In this document: piece by piece, positions 47,801 to 61,408 of the stretch | Position numbering within the stretch: the stretch's first letter is position 1 | How the letters are laid out: each line of letters starts with the position of its first letter | Source: Iris pallida | Taxonomy: Eukaryota > Streptophyta > Magnoliopsida > Asparagales > Iridaceae | Assembly (NCBI GenBank): GCA_029216955.1 | Contig: JANAVB010044018.1 | Coordinates: 1,527,121 to 1,591,120, forward strand | Direction of reading: 5' to 3' | DNA: 64,000 nt | Translations under genes and position numbers: made by a program | The notes under the pieces: generated by a model | Told to the model about the DNA's origin: nothing | Database searches by the model: none | What the model saw: the letters and a program-made list of their open reading frames with translations, nothing else

Positions 47801-48031
47801 ATTCAAATCTTTCCACTCTTCTTGAGGACTGGAACTATGTTGGAGACCTAGTCACGATGCTGTTCCTCACGGATGAAGCCGCTGGCTATCAGTTTGTTTA
47901 CTTCGGCTTCAATGGCATTCATGACGTCAGGACGGAACCGACGTTGCTGTTGCTTGACTGGTTTTGTGTCCGGACGGATGTTGAGTTTGTGAAGTGCAAT
48001 CTAGGGGTTCAGTCTCGGCATATCTTCGTAG
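44851..48031 (-). pseudogene. pol of element C: RT, both RNases H, integrase
   Basis: From 48031 leftwards: the pre-RT linker (YEDMPRLNP, with a stop), RT with VMPFGLKNAGATYQRAMSI and a YVD-N variant of the YVDD motif (near 47500), gypsy RNase H (47090-46740), archaeal-type RNase H with FFDGAS, YGDSQL (46660-46274) and integrase with NNGPQF intact (45580-44851, stop at 44851-44853). Frameshifts and stops separate the parts. The second Asp of the RT active-site YVDD is replaced by Asn, which would abolish polymerase activity even without the stops. At the integrase site where A and B have TAG, C keeps CAG. Confidence 0.87.
48027..48031. repeat. Left target-site duplication of the copia element (presumed)
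   Basis: CGTAG directly before the LTR TG. The right copy is outside the window, so this is only presumed. Confidence 0.4.
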
Positions 48032-49105
48032 TGTTGGCCCATTAGTCATATGGTCAACCTGATTTTAATAATTGATCAAACTTTGTCTCGATATGTGAAG
48101 CTAGTCAGGATGTATCGGACTCTTGGACATGAACAAGAACAACTATCTACACAGTTCAAGACCGAAGCTATGTTTGCCTGTTCGAGTCTGTATTTCCTTT
48201 GAGCAATGTATTTTTTATTTTATTGAGTCTAGGAATACGTTGTACACCAAGTCGTACTGGCAAATAGGCTATTCCAAAATATTTTCAAAATACTTTTAAA
48301 ATATCCTTTGTTTTGAAAAATATTCTTTTAAAAAAAGTTTTAAAAATGTTTTCAAAAAGGTTTTCAAAAATCATTAAAACTAATTTTTAAAACCTAACCC
48401 TACCCTGACAGAACTCGGCCAGAGTTCGGCCAGAGTTCGGTTGGTGGCCGTTTGATTTTTGAATTCTCTGGAACTTGGTCCTCCTGCAGTTGCGGATTTG
48501 ACCGAGATTTCCTCATAGAGTTCTGTCCGAATTCTGCCCAAATTTTGCCAGAATTCTGTCTTTGGAATTCCTATAAATAGAGAAGGATTTCGATCATTTC
48601 AACTCACTCATTCACTTTCAATCTTCTCTCTATCTAAAGCTTTCAGTCTTCCAAAGAGTTTTCTCTTGAGCTTTAAATTTCAGATCCCAAGCCAATTACA
48701 ATCCTCTAGTCGATTTGCCAGTACGGTACGGTCTAGAAGTTTCTGAGAGATTGTAATCAGAAGGCTTGATTGAAGAATACCTCTTCACATTTGAAGTTGG
48801 ACGAGTTCTTCGTATCAAAGCTCGCGTTGTAGAAGTTGCATGGACTTCGTAAGAAAACTTGCAGTTTTGCCAATAGTGGATTCAACTGGTAGCAAGAGTT
48901 CTACCGACTGGATTAGTCCTCAACAGAGGAAAACCAGTATGCATCGCTGTCTTTGCGTTTGCATTCTTATCTCTGCCTTTACTTTACTTAGTTGTGATTA
49001 TTATTTTTGATCTTGCTGCTAACATTTTTTAATTAGCATTATTCCGCTGCCTACTCTATTCACCCCCCCCTCTAGAGTATTGTGCTTTACGATTTTGTTC
49101 CTACA
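48032..49105 (+). repeat. 5' LTR of the copia element
   Basis: 1074 bp, starting TGTTGGCCC and ending GTTCCTACA, with the PBS two bases later. A TATA-like CTATAAATAG is at 48571-48580. Confidence 0.85.
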
Positions 49106-49107
49106 AT

Positions 49108-49122
49108 TGGTATCAGAGCAGG
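49108..49122 (+). other. Primer-binding site of the copia element
   Basis: TGGTATCAGAGCAGG is complementary to the 3' end of plant initiator tRNA-Met, the usual primer of plant copia elements. Confidence 0.92.
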
Positions 49123-49200
49123 TGTTACAGGTAAAGCAAAGGTAACAGTGCAATTATTTATTTATTTTAATTAACTGTTATATAGATCACAGCACAACAC

Positions 49201-51029
49201 ATGGCAACTGTGTAATTCACAAGTGAAAGCCAGGCCACAAACAGACCTCCACTGTTTGATGGTACGAACTATACCTATTGGAAAACACGGATGAGTTTCT
49301 TCTTGAAATCTCTTGACTTTGATTTATGGTCTATTGTTATTGATGGCTATCAAAACCCACATCGTATAAATGTTGATGGAGTTTTAGTTGAAAAACCCCA
49401 TAGCAGATATACAGAGGAGGAAAAGAAAAAGGCCAGTCTTGACGCACGTACTATTAACGCTCTATTTTGTGCTTTAGACAGAACTGAATTTAACAGGGTG
49501 TCTATCTGCACAACGGCTATTGAAGTATGGAAGCTACTTGAAGTCACACATGAAGGCACGACTCAAGTCAAAGAACCTAAAGTCAGCAGACTTACTCAAG
49601 AGTATGAGGTGTTCAAGATGATGCCTAACGAAACAGTTACTCAGATGTTCGAAAGGTTCTTGGATATTGTAAATCCTTTGTCCTCCTTAGGCAATGAGTA
49701 CAGTTACCATGAAAAGATTCGCAAACTCCTGCGAGCACTTACCAAGATCTGGATTCCAAAGGCTACTGCAATCATTGAAGGGAACGACCTCACAACTATG
49801 TCCCTCGAAGTACTCATGGGTAAGCTACTCACTCATGAACTGGAGCTACAAGATTTTGAAGAGCCTGCACCAAAGGAGAAGACGATCGCTTTCAAGGCTC
49901 AGCACAGAAAAGCTGCTGAAGGTGACTCAGACAGCAGTGAATCTGATGCTGAAGATCAAGCACTTCTAGCAAGGGAATTCAAGAGATTCATGAGACATGA
50001 GAAAAGAGCCAAAGAAAACAACAGCAACAACTGGTATCAAGATGATACTGTCTGCTATGGCTGCAAGAAGAAGGGACACATGAAGAAAGATTGTCCTACA
50101 AACTCATCATCAAGTAAGAAGAGCAACATGTATGAAAAAGGGAACCTGAAAAGATCAACATCACGAAAGTATGCCAACACCAGCATATGGCATGAAAGTG
50201 AAGCCAGTGACTCAGAAGACGAACAATCAGAAGACGCTGCAAACGTATGCTTTATGGCATCCGATCAGGTACCTACTGAACCTGTAGTTGATACTTATGA
50301 TGACTTCACCTTTGAGCAATTAGGAAATGCCTTCAGTGAACTGATGACTGATTACAGGAAACTACGTAGCAAGTATCAGACCTCTAAGAAGGTACTCAAA
50401 GAGTACAAAGGTGAAATAGGTAGACTTATCGACCTACTAGCTGAGGTTAGAAATAATGTTAGTGAGTCTGGTGAGCTTTCTTCAATAAAGCTCTTATTAC
50501 ACGAGACTACCAAGTCATCTGAAGAGAAAGACAAAGTTATTGACCAACTCAAGGAAGAACTTTCTAAAGAGAAGAAAAGTCTTCAAAGTGCACAAATTAG
50601 AATGGAAACACTCACTTCTGATTATACTAAGTTGTATGACACTTCCAAAAGATTGGAAATTAGGTTAGGAAAACAGCCTGAGACTGCTGCTTCCTTCCCT
50701 AACACGTGTCACTTACCGAAAAATCAAAACATTCCCAAGCCAAACACTGTCAGACCTAACCCTATCAAACCTTTACCCTAAAGGGTTAAGCCCAAACAGG
50801 ATTATAGGTATGCTTTCTTCTATACTAGAAAACCTAAACCTACCAACCATGCACACCACTCAGCTTTCAACACTCGACATGCAAAATGTCATTATTGTGG
50901 CCTCATTGGTCATATTTCATCTGCATGTAGAATCAGAAAGCTTGTTGATTTAAATATTTATGCTTGGATACCAAAGGCTAACATTTCAGGACCCTACAAG
51001 AAATGGGTACCAAAAGTTTCATCTGCAAA
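49201..51029 (+). pseudogene. Gag of the copia element
   Basis: The likely start is the ATG at 49201 (MATV), but codon 5 is TAA. The frame then stays open to a TAA at 50779 and continues beyond it in the same frame. The N-terminal part (PPLFDGTNYTYWKTRM) is the UBN2/retrotran_gag type of plant copia elements. A zinc knuckle CYGCKKKGHMKKDC is at about 50052. A charged coiled-coil stretch (about 50400-50680) follows, and a second knuckle, CHYCGLIGHISSAC, near 50887. Gag packages the RNA in virus-like particles. The two stops and a frameshift into the protease (near 51030) make this copy inactive. Confidence 0.87.
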
Positions 51030-51040
51030 CTGTTTTGTAG

Positions 51041-51436
51041 GTGGAACACCTTTCACATGCTAGAAGCAAATGGATCCTCGACAGCGGTTGTTCACGGCAT
51101 ATGACCGGTGACGCTACATTATTTGCAACACTGTCGAAGAAAAAGAAGGAAGGCTATGTCTCCTTCGGTAATAACTTGAAAGGGTATATTATTGGTATCG
51201 GTGATGTTGGTAAGTCTCCCTATCCTATTATTAAAGATGTCTGTCTGGTTACCGAGTTGAAACATAATCTACTCAGCCTAAGTCATTTGGCTGGTCATGG
51301 TTATGGAATCAACTTTGGCAAAGACAAATGTATTATAGTTGATAGCTCAACTGGTAGTACTATCTTTGAAGGTATCAGGGAAGACAACATATATGTTTTC
51401 TATTTATTGGAAGAAACTAATATTTCAGGTAGATGC
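51041..51436 (+). pseudogene. Protease region of the copia element, truncated by D
   Basis: It contains WILDSGCSRHMTGD, the active-site motif of copia aspartic proteases, followed by VSFGNNLKGYIIGIG and LKHNLLSLSHLAG, typical of the protease to GAG-pre-integrase region. It is in another frame than Gag. It ends at 51436, where the LTR of element D begins. Confidence 0.88.
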
Positions 51437-52761
51437 TGTAGAAGCATGGAAAATATTAGAATAATGATCCATGCGGCTCTGAGTAAGAAGCTTATGCGGC
51501 TCACACAGGAGCGGCCCTATGCGGTTCAAAGAAGACTCTCAATCGCATGCGGCTCAGGAGCGTATGCGGTTCAGCAAAGCATATGCGGCTCGATGGACGC
51601 CATGTGTGATCCTTCCCTACAGCTGGTCGTTTGAGTAGTGGCCTCATTTATTGCTCCAGCACGATTCACTGTGGCGGCCCTGACATAAAGTTTCATAATG
51701 GCCTTGCCATAATGACTGACTCCTCGGGAAAAGAAGAAAATCTCTGACCAAATCCGTCAGAAGTCCCAGATTGCTACGTGGCAATCATTCATATGTGGCT
51801 CCCTGAGAACCCGTTCCATGCGGTTCGATACAACGCTAGCTCATGCGGCTCCCTGGGAACATATTCCCTGCGGCCCAATACAACACCAGCTCATGCGGCT
51901 CACAAAGATTACGCATATGCAGCTCGATGAAGCATTGTTCTATGCGGCTTACCAAGAGTATCTCTCTGCGGTTCGAGGATAGTCAATCCTATGCGGCTCT
52001 GGCAGGACTCACAATTAAGACACGTGGCATGGGATCAATAAGAGATTTAACCGAATCTCAACAAATATATTTGACATCATCGTCATAATTACTGAGATCA
52101 GGGCATATCATTTATCATCAAGCTAATGGGACACGTGGCGAGCAATCAGACATTGGCATAATCAATCACGAGGATTTAAAGCAGCTAGCATTAATTGCTC
52201 ATGAGATACAATGCTATCTACGTTAATGGCCGAGATTCACTGTAATCAGGATCAAGGGTTCAGATAGAATGAAGGAGCGCCGACATTCCAAACAGATAAT
52301 CATTAGCAAACCCTAATGATCACCCCCCCACTCTTATAAATAGCCAGCATCATTCCCTTGTAAAAAAAAAAGAGAGAGAGGTCGGCAACAAAAGAATAAA
52401 AAAGAAGAAGAGAGAGATCTACACCGAGAGAGCTCCCCCTTCCTTCTTGATAATCACAGAGAGAGAGAGAGAAGCCAGGAGAGCAATCCGAGGAGAGCAA
52501 GAAGAGCATTTCTTCATCAACGTCGAGCAGATCTTCCCCGAGCCAAGGCTGCATACCGATCGTCCAAGGAGTAAGGCAGAGCGGCCGTCGCTTTCCCGAG
52601 CCTCTATCGTCACCCCCCAGAATCAAAAATAAACAATCGTACTTAGTCTGCTGTACCTAGGTTTTCGTCCCTAGGCTTTCTTTGTACGAGCGAGTTTGTA
52701 TTGTGAGTCTAAGTTCAGTCCTCCGATAATTGTTCTGTTCTTTTACAATTAGAGGCAAACA
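51437..52761 (+). repeat. 5' LTR of element D
   Basis: 1325 bp, starting TGTAGAAGCATGG and ending AGGCAAACA. Its U3 has ATGCGGC motifs at 51465-51600 and 51780-52000 and is closer to E than to B. TATAAATA is at 52335-52342. The AATGGC of the family is AGAGGC here, so the first gag ATG is lost. Confidence 0.9.
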
Positions 52762-52764
52762 TGA

Positions 52765-52782
52765 TGGTGACTCTGCTGGGGA
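52765..52782 (+). other. Primer-binding site of element D
   Basis: TGGTGACTCTGCTGGGGA, one base different from B (C to T), 3 bases after the LTR. Confidence 0.72.
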
Positions 52783-53159
52783 CTAACTTCTCCACGGCTG
52801 AGGAGTTGGTGACGCAATCGGATGCAGCCAAACTTGGCTCCACACAAAAGAAGATGGTCGTCCGCTTCGACCAACAGGCGTTCGAAGAGATGCTCTCTGA
52901 AGGCAGCACTGGCCCGGCCCAGAAGCGCACCCGCACCACGAAGGCTCGCAAAGAATGGAGACCGAAGTCATTTGCTCCTCCTCAAGCCCTCGATGGGATG
53001 CCCTCTGTTGCTCAAAACGGCGAGAAGAATTCTCCTGCGGTCCTACTTCAGATCGTAGACAACTCTGCTGTTCCCAAGTCCGGCAGAAGAAAACATTATG
53101 ATGCTGGACTTGCAGGGACAAAGAGGGACTCTACGCGGACCGAACCACAGAAGAGTATT

Positions 53160-53470
53160 AGCCGCAAGGAGAAAGCCCATGCGGCTACATCCGCCAACCG
53201 CATGAAGAAAACTCATGCGGCTACTTCTGTCAGCCGCATAACTTATGCGACTACTGTTCCCGACAGCATGGATGAGACTCATGCGGCCAGTAAAGTCAAT
53301 CGTTTGCAGAAAACCCATGCGGCCACAGATGCCAACCGCATGCGGCCAGCCTGTACGGTCGTGACCCCTAGCCGCATAAGAATTCGTCCGACGACAGAAG
53401 ACAACCGCATGCAGACAGCCTGCACGGTTTCTGCTCCCAGCCACATAGCATCTGCTCCATGCTCCTCTCG
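53160..53470 (+). repeat. ATGCGGCT/AGCCGCAT array inside gag of D
   Basis: As in B (6178-6500), motifs alternate in orientation and are translated as HAATxxxRM repeats. Here the frame is open across the whole array. Confidence 0.82.
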
Positions 53471-56400
53471 ATCAGTTTTCGACCGACTCTCGTACGGTCC
53501 GAACCCTGATGACTCTCTGGATGATAAGCCAGACTCTGTGATGTTCAACTTGGACTCTTCCTATTATGTACCCACGAGTGCTAGAAAGAAGAAGTCTAGG
53601 GCATCGCGGGCTCATCAAGCCCAGACAGCTGCCCCAACCTCTGACTATCAGGGCGTCCCGCTGATTATCACACGGGCCTCTGATGGGAAGTTGTACAGAA
53701 CTGCTCAAGTCCAATCCCCGGCGGCGAACGGACAGAGTGGTTCCTCTGACCTGCGTGAGGCGATCCTCCACAAATGCAAGGAAAGAGAAGGGGCCTCGGC
53801 GTGCAAAGAATCCTCACATAGACGTCACTGCACCCAGATCATCGGCAACTGCTACTGCAACAGCGCGGCAGTGACGGAAGATCGTCCGTCCGTCTACCAC
53901 AGACTACAGCACCCGAACTCAGAAGATGAGACACCTTCTGTTGTCTCCTGCAATTTCGCTCAGAAGGTCCCCGCCGAGGGGAGAGGAAAGAAGACAAGCA
54001 TCTCCAGTCCAAAGATATCAGCCACTACAGCTAAGAAGTTGTCGGCTAAACGGTTACCCTCCACCGGAGTATACCAACACACCCGTTCGAAGACAAAATC
54101 TGCTGCAACAGGAGGCTCATCGTCCCCGACCCTGGGGGTCGTAGGAGCTGGGGGTAGTACTCCTCCGAACGTCCACAATAATCCAATGTTTCAAGGAGAC
54201 GAACCCCGAGAAACAACCCTTCCATCGGGTACAATAGATGCTGATGTCCCCGAGGACATCCATGATTCTCTAGACGAAGCAAGCTCCGAAGCTGGGGGTA
54301 GTGTTCCTTCCGAGTCCGAACCTGAAGAGAACATCCCCACATATCCAGATGATTTCTCGACGCATGGGTATGACTCGGAGGGTACATCCTCCACCACTCC
54401 CTCCGTCACTCCTCATGTGAAGACGGTATTCATGACAGACAGCAATCAAGGCGGTTCCAGCGATCGCCAGCGCATCGACACGTTGGAGGCCATATTGCAT
54501 GCCTTGGTCAAATCTGTAGACGAGATCAAAGCGGCACTTCCTACTCTGCAGAGAGTGACACCTGGCCAGACAAGCACGGGTCCCGCAATCAACGTAGATT
54601 CAAATTCGGCAGCGCCAAACCAAGGCAATAATCCTCCCGAGATAACGGCCCCTACCGCGACAGATGAGGCCCGAAAAGTAAGAAGAGAGGTTCAGGAGCT
54701 CCGAGCAATGTTTCACGCCCGAGAAAACTCTCAAGACCTCAGAATATGGCAACCATATCCTGCTGAATGGAGGGATGTTCCCTTTCCGCCAAGATATAAG
54801 CCGTTCAATATCAACCCATATGATGGAAAGACTTCACCAAGCCGATACATCACTTACTTTGAAGTCACTACCGACCATCTGCCCCATGATGATGCTATCC
54901 TCACGCGGTTATTCATTGGGGGCATTGGAAGGAGTCGCCTTCGATTGGTACCGCAACCTGCCAGACAATTGCATCCACTCCTTCGTTGGCTTCAAGCGCT
55001 TGTTCTTGGAGAGGTTCTATGAGCTAGGGCAGGACGTTACGATGTCTACCCTCATGGACGTCGAGAAATTACATTGAGCGGTTTCGTCAAACCGCAATGA
55101 AGTTACCATCTGGCAATCCGGACTCTTCTTTGATTAAAATTTGCCAAAAGAGACTACTTCCAACAATTAGTCTCTGGATGGGCGAAAGTCAGTTCAAGGA
55201 CTGGAAGGCTTTTATCATCAGTGCTACAAGTGCTGTAGAACGATTGAAGAAGACGCGCCAACTGGGGTTGCATATCTCGGAGGGAGAGAACAAGAGCAAG
55301 CGTCCCAACACCAGCAACGACAATGGGAGTAGCCCCTCCAACAGCCGGGACAACAAAGGCAAGCAGGCTATGGTGACCGATACAGCCCAAAAGCCCGAGC
55401 CACAACCGGCAGACAAACAATGGCCTCAAATCACTTATTCCTTTGAAGACGGCCACGTCAAGCCTATCTTGGACATGCTTATACAAGGAGATAGGATTCG
55501 GCTTCCTCCACCAAGACGGGAGCCTCGGCCGGCTGATCTGGAGAACCCAAAGTTCTGCCATTACCATCGCTACGTCCACCATGCTACACACGACTGCTAC
55601 CAACTGAAACGGTATATCCAAAACCTCATCGATTCGAACGCCCTGGCCATCGATTTCGAAGAGGTAACCGTGGCAGCCAACATGGTGTCCGTACAATTCG
55701 GCAGCTTCCCTCCAACAGAGACTCAGGACGGGGTTATACCCATCCCTCTGGCAACAATAGAAATTGCTAATCTGCCGCCTGCTCGCGATCAAGCCGCTGG
55801 TCTAATACCCCTCACCACATCACGAGGGGAAATCATGGGGGTCCATCCGGACCTAGTCCATGAGGTGACTCAGCCCTCTCCACCTTCTAAAAGGAAAAGT
55901 GAAAAAGTCAGATCCTGCCGCACTGCCTCGGCGGAAGAAGAGGAAGTCTCGGCCGTCACTACTCGATCCGGAACACAAGCCCAACCGTTGACCGAAAGCG
56001 CGACTGATGATCATCCGCCCACTACCAATGATGCTCCGGGACCGGCTCAGCCTTCGACGACCGACAAGCCTAGGCCGAAGGAGACTCGCTTCGACAAGTC
56101 CCTCCGGAAGGAGACACCTCAGGGGCTGGAGAGGCCCTACAACTTCGACATCTTGGCACAATTAGCTAATACCCCTGCCAAATTGTCTTTATATGAACTC
56201 CTCAGGCTCTCAAAGGATGTCCGCACGGCTTTAAGTGAGGCGCTCCAAAATGCCGATGCATACTTGGCTCAGGTCAACCTCACGGGAGATAACCAACCTG
56301 CAGAGCTCCAAGATAGTACGTGTACGGGAGCAATGCCCAACATCGTCTTCTCTCCGCAGGATATGCTCATCAAAACTAACCTGCATGATCGCCCGCTATA

Positions 56401-59400
56401 CTACACTGGATACATCGGAGACGTAAAGGTGGGCCGAATGCACATTGATCCTGGGTCCTCTATAAGCATCATTCCTAAGGGTCTGCTACATCATCTTCGC
56501 ATTCTGATGCATCGCCTGAAACCTGCAAGCACCGCCATTAGCGGTTTCAATTCGGGCAGGAGCTACCCAATAGGGAAAATCCGTCTGAAGTGTCAGATCG
56601 GCGATCTCCAATCAGAAGTCACCTGTTATGTCATAGATGCCGACACTTCTTACAATATTCTTCTGGGACGGCCTTGGATACACGATTACATGTTCGTGCC
56701 TTCCACGCTACACCAGTGCTTTAAATATGTCGATAAGCACGGCTTCGTGAGGACAGAGTTTGTCGATATCGATCCCTTCAAGGGGGTCGAATCTTATTAC
56801 TCAGACTCCTGTCTGTACGAAAAATCAAAGAAGCATCTGGTCGAAGAAGATGTGCAAGCTCACAACAAGACGGCTACAGGATCAGAAGAACCTCTAACGA
56901 TCCACCTTCAGGCTCGTAAACCGGGCAATTCCGCACCCCTTACGGCCACTCTGCGTAAGGACGCAATCAGTCTCTCCGCACAAGAAGAACAAATGAGAAT
57001 CTGGCTGCCAAGGTCCGGCCAAGCGCCGAGACCCATAACAGGGCCACTTACCATCAGACTACCGAGAGTCGGTCAGCTCCAAATGGAGAAGCCCAATCCC
57101 ACCGATAGACCGCTCATAATACGCCATCCCAAGAAGATTCTTCACCCGATGCGAGGTCTGACACTTCTAGCGAACCAGCCACCCCTCTTCTCACATCAAG
57201 TACCAAACTGGGGGTTGCTAGTTTACCAACAACTCCATGATCTGCTCTGCCAGTTGAGCCTCTGAAGATCAAGCTGACTAGGTCGTCCTCTCAGTCTTCA
57301 TTTATACAGGGGGTGGCCGAAGAAGAACCAGAATTAGCCAAGTATGTGGCTGCCCACTCCGATACCCCTTCCGCAGATGATGTAATCCCTCTAGAAAAGA
57401 TACCTTACTTCATCAATAAAGGGTTATCTTTGAACTACATCGAGCTCAATAAGCTATGTACAATGTATGCTATGGAACACGGTATAGGCACTCACCTACA
57501 TACACGGTGACAAACGTGTACACCGCCATCCGACTTACTCCAGCAGAAGACACTTACCGAATAGTCAAGGGAGGGGACCACCCGATCATCTTCGGCCGGA
57601 CGAACAACCCACATCCCTCCGCTATGGAAGAAGTCGACTTCGGGTCAGATGCCGGAAGACTGCCTCTGTATCTCTATAGCCCTTAATCCAAATATCTCAT
57701 ACAGGAACAGGGGTACGAACTAGAGACAACGCCAGGACTGAACTACGGTACTGGACGACGATTACCTTTGAAGACGCCAGCCCCGGCGGGCAAACCACGG
57801 AACTACTATAACAAAACCCGATGCGGTTTAGGGTATATAACGCCTACTATGACCCCTGAAAGCTCAGATGAAGAATGCGACTGGCAGTCACATTCAACCG
57901 GATCACCGACTTCCGACTCAGATACCAGCATCGGAGATATGTTCAGACAAGTCATGTCAGTCAACATGGCATTCACCGACGTTTACGAGGAAGACGAAGA
58001 CATCCCCGAAAACCTTGAGCTAGAACCATGGGCCCAGTAATTAGACGCACAATGGAAAAAGAGGTTCGAACTGAGAGAACCTCCTACCGAAGATGAGGTC
58101 ATACAAGTGGATCTCGGCAGCGAATCTTCTCCAAAACCGATCTTTATCAGTAAAAGCCTAACTGACGAAGAACGAGAATCGCTGTTAGTACTCGTCAGAG
58201 AATATATCGACGTATTCGCGTGGAGTTACGAAGACATGCCGGGGTTAGTCCCCGATATCGCTCTTCACAAACTCAACATACGGCCAGATGCAAAGCCAGT
58301 CAAGCAGCAACAACGACGCTTCCGTCCAGGCGTCATGGACGCAATTGAAGCCGAAGTCAACAAGCTAATAGCCAGCGGTTTCATTCGTGAAGAGCAACAT
58401 CCTGACTGGGTCGCCAACATAGTGCCGGTCCTCAAGAAAAATGGGAAGATCCAAATCTGCATCGACTTTCGTAATCTGAATGAGGCATGTCCGAAGGACG
58501 AGTTTCCCCTCCCCATCACAGACATCATGATCGACAACACATGCAGCTTTGAACGTATGTCATTCATGGATGGATTCTCGGGGTACAATCAAATCAAGAT
58601 GTCTCCCGACGACGAAAAGCACACATCATTCCGAACGCCGATTGGTACATACTGCTACACAGTCATGCCATTCGGTCTAAAAAATGCTGGTGCTACATAT
58701 CAGCGGGCCATGAGTATCATTTCCGAGAACATTTACGCAAAACAGTAGAATGCTATGTCGACGACATCGCCGTCAAGAGTCGTCATAAGGAAGATCATCT
58801 GCAAGACCTGAGAACGGTATTCGACCTGATGAGAGCCCATAACCTGAAGATGAACCCTACGAAATCGTTCTCGGACGTATCCAGCGGGAAATCCTTAGGC
58901 TTCATCATCACGGCACGGGGCATCCATGTAGACCTTGAGAAGACGAAGGCAATCATGGAGATGGGTCCCCCGAAAAATCTCTGCGAACTCAGAGGCCTCC
59001 AAGGGAGGCTAGCTTACATCAGGAGGTTCATTTCCAACCTCTCCGGGCGATGCTGACCGTTCACACACCTCATGAAGAAGGGAGTCTCATTCGTATGGGA
59101 CGAGGAATGCCAGCGTGCTTTCGACGACATCAAAGAATATTTGTCGAATCCCCCAGTCCTGGTGGCCCCGGTCCCCGGGAAAACCCTTCCTGCTCTACGT
59201 ACGAGCAATGGAACACTCCCTTGGTGCCCTGCTAGCACAAAATAACGATGCAGGCCACGAGCAGGCCATATATTATCTCAGCCGGATGATGATCGGACCA
59301 GAACATCGGTACACCGCCGTAGAGAAGGAGTGTCTCGCCCTGGTATTCGCTATTCAAAAGATGCGGTACTCTGTTACAGGACAAACCATACATGTGATCT

Positions 59401-61408
59401 CGTGAGTCAACCCCTTAGAGTCCTCATGACTAAACCAGGGGCCCTCAGCTCTTGCCTCGCCACATGGGCAATATTGCTGTCCTCCTATCATATGATCTTC
59501 GTCCCGCAAAAGGCTGTTAAGGGTCAAGCCCTAGCAGACTTTTTGGCAGCCCACCCAAGATCGGAGTCATCCAGAATCTATGAAGAGATCCCAGACGAGG
59601 TTGCCGATTCGAATACAGCCACCCACGATAATATATGGCGAATGTTCTTCGATGGCGCCTCAAGGACCGGACCCAAGGGAAACATCGTCGTCGGGGTCGG
59701 AGTGGTATTAATTTCTCCTACTGGGCTGGTGATCAATCGCGCCTACTCCCTCACGGAACCCTGCTCCAACAATGTGGCCGAATATAACGCTCTGGTCATT
59801 GGCCTCCAACTTACAAAAGAGCTGGGGGTAGAATACCTTGAAGCATACGGCGACTCCCAACTAATCGTCAATCAGATCAGGGGCTCATACGAGGTTCGCC
59901 ATGAAGACATGATCCCCTACCATCAAATTGCGATCAACATTATCTCATCATTCGAGGGATTCTTCATCGAGCACGTCCCCAGACTCCAAAATATCGAAGC
60001 TGATGCCCTAGAAGGCCTGGCTGCTTCCCTAGCAGTGCCAAATTACTCTCATCATTCGGTCGATGTAATCGGCCATGAGCTGGTCTGCCCCAAGAACAAC
60101 GTTCAAGCCCTGACGAGTTATTCTGCTCAGATGATCGACGAAGCGCCAGACTGGAGACAACCATTCATAGACTTCGTGGTCTACGACATCCTGTCCGAGA
60201 ACCCGAAGGAGGCTACTTCTATCAGACGGCGTTCTCTCAGGTTCTTCTACGATACAGAGACGAAAATGCTGTATCGCCGCTCCTACGACGGATTACTACT
60301 TCGGTGCTTGTCGAACGCAGAAGCCAAAGAAGCCATACGAGAGGCTCATGACGGTGTCTGCGGGGCCCATCAGCCTGGCCCTAAGCTGCAAGACCGCCTT
60401 CGCCGGATGGGCTACTACTGGCCCACGATGGTGGCAGATGCAATAGATTATGCCCAAAAATGCAAGGCCTGCCAAGTCCACGCAGACTTCATTCACCAAC
60501 CATCCGAATTTCTACATCCGACAGTAGTGTCCTGGCCATTCGAAGCATGGGGAATGGATATCATTGGTCCAATCACCCCACCTTCCTCCCGAGGACATCG
60601 CTTCATACTTGCGATCACTGATTATTTCTCCAAATGGGCGGAAGCTGTCCCACTCGCAGAAGTTAAAACTTCAAACGTGATCAGCTTCCTTAAGCATCAC
60701 GTTATCTACCGCTTCGGACTACCACGAAGAATCATCCATGATAATGGTCCACAGTTTATAAGCCATGCATTCTACCGATTCTGCGATAAGTACCGCATTC
60801 AGAATATCGCTTCGACACCATACAACCCGGCAGCAAACGGGTTGGCAGAGGCATTCAACAAAACAATCATCAAGCTCCTCAAGAAGTTCGTCTCCTCCAA
60901 CAAACGCGACTGGAACGAAAAGCTCGGCGAGTGCTTTTGGGCTTATCGCACCACGGTTCGAACAGCCACCGGGAATACACCATTCTCTCTGGTGTACGGG
61001 AGCGAAGCAGTCCTCCCTTTGGAGACTCAGATCCCCTCACTCCGCGTCGCCCTCACTTATCAATTGACGACGGATGATAACTACCGACGATGACTACAAG
61101 AGTTGGAGGCTTTAGATGAAAAGCGCCTCCTAGCTTAGCAAAGGATCGAGCTATACCAAGCACGCATCTCCGGAGGCTTCAACAAGAAAGTTAAAATCAG
61201 AACATTCCAAGTGGGTGATCTTGTTCTGGCAGTCCGGAGGCCGATGGTCATGACTCACAAGACCACCGGTAAGTTCCAGCCAAAATGGGAAGGTCCATTT
61301 GTCATCGAGACCGTGTTCTCCAACGGCGCCTACCGCCTCGCTAAGCAGAACGGAGATTTGCTCATGTTGCCCGTCAACGGCGAGTTCCTGAAGAAATACT
61401 ATGTTTGA

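Larger units (their letters stand above)
41262..48031 (-). mobile_element. Tat-type LTR retrotransposon C (minus strand, right part outside window)
   Basis: It has the 3' LTR (41262-42720), polypurine tract, plus-strand antisense gene, tandem-repeat spacer and pol down to the stop at 44851. At 48031 it is interrupted by a copia element just upstream of RT. Its gag and 5' LTR must lie right of the window. The LTR sequence and the short antisense gene group it with element A rather than B. Confidence 0.88.
48032..51436 (+). mobile_element. Ty1/copia retrotransposon, 5' part (inserted in C, cut by D)
   Basis: A 5' LTR, initiator-Met PBS, gag and protease are present. Integrase, RT and RNase H must lie beyond element D, right of the window. 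The gag type with two zinc knuckles and the DSGCSRHMTG protease are copia; the long gag recalls SIRE/Maximus, but the lineage is not certain. Confidence 0.88.
52761..61408 (+). pseudogene. gag-pol of element D (many breaks, intact C-terminal third)
   Basis: It starts MMVTLLGTNF, using the ATG that overlaps the PBS. Breaks seen against B: an extra base near 54920, a 23-bp deletion near 55061, frameshifts near 57130, 57507, 58725, 59178 and 59403, and stops at 57684 (TAA), 58038 (TAA), about 59053 (TGA), 61091 (TGA) and 61137 (TAG). The zinc knuckle (near 55557) is C-H-H-C as in B. The protease has HIDPGSS and YNILLGRPW. RT keeps FRNLNEACPKDEFPLP and YVDD (near 58755). From 59406 to 61090 the frame is open through RNase H, archaeal-type RNase H and most of integrase, with all visible catalytic motifs (MDIIGP, HDNGPQF, NGLAEAFN). 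It ends GEFLKKYYV at 61408. Confidence 0.92.
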
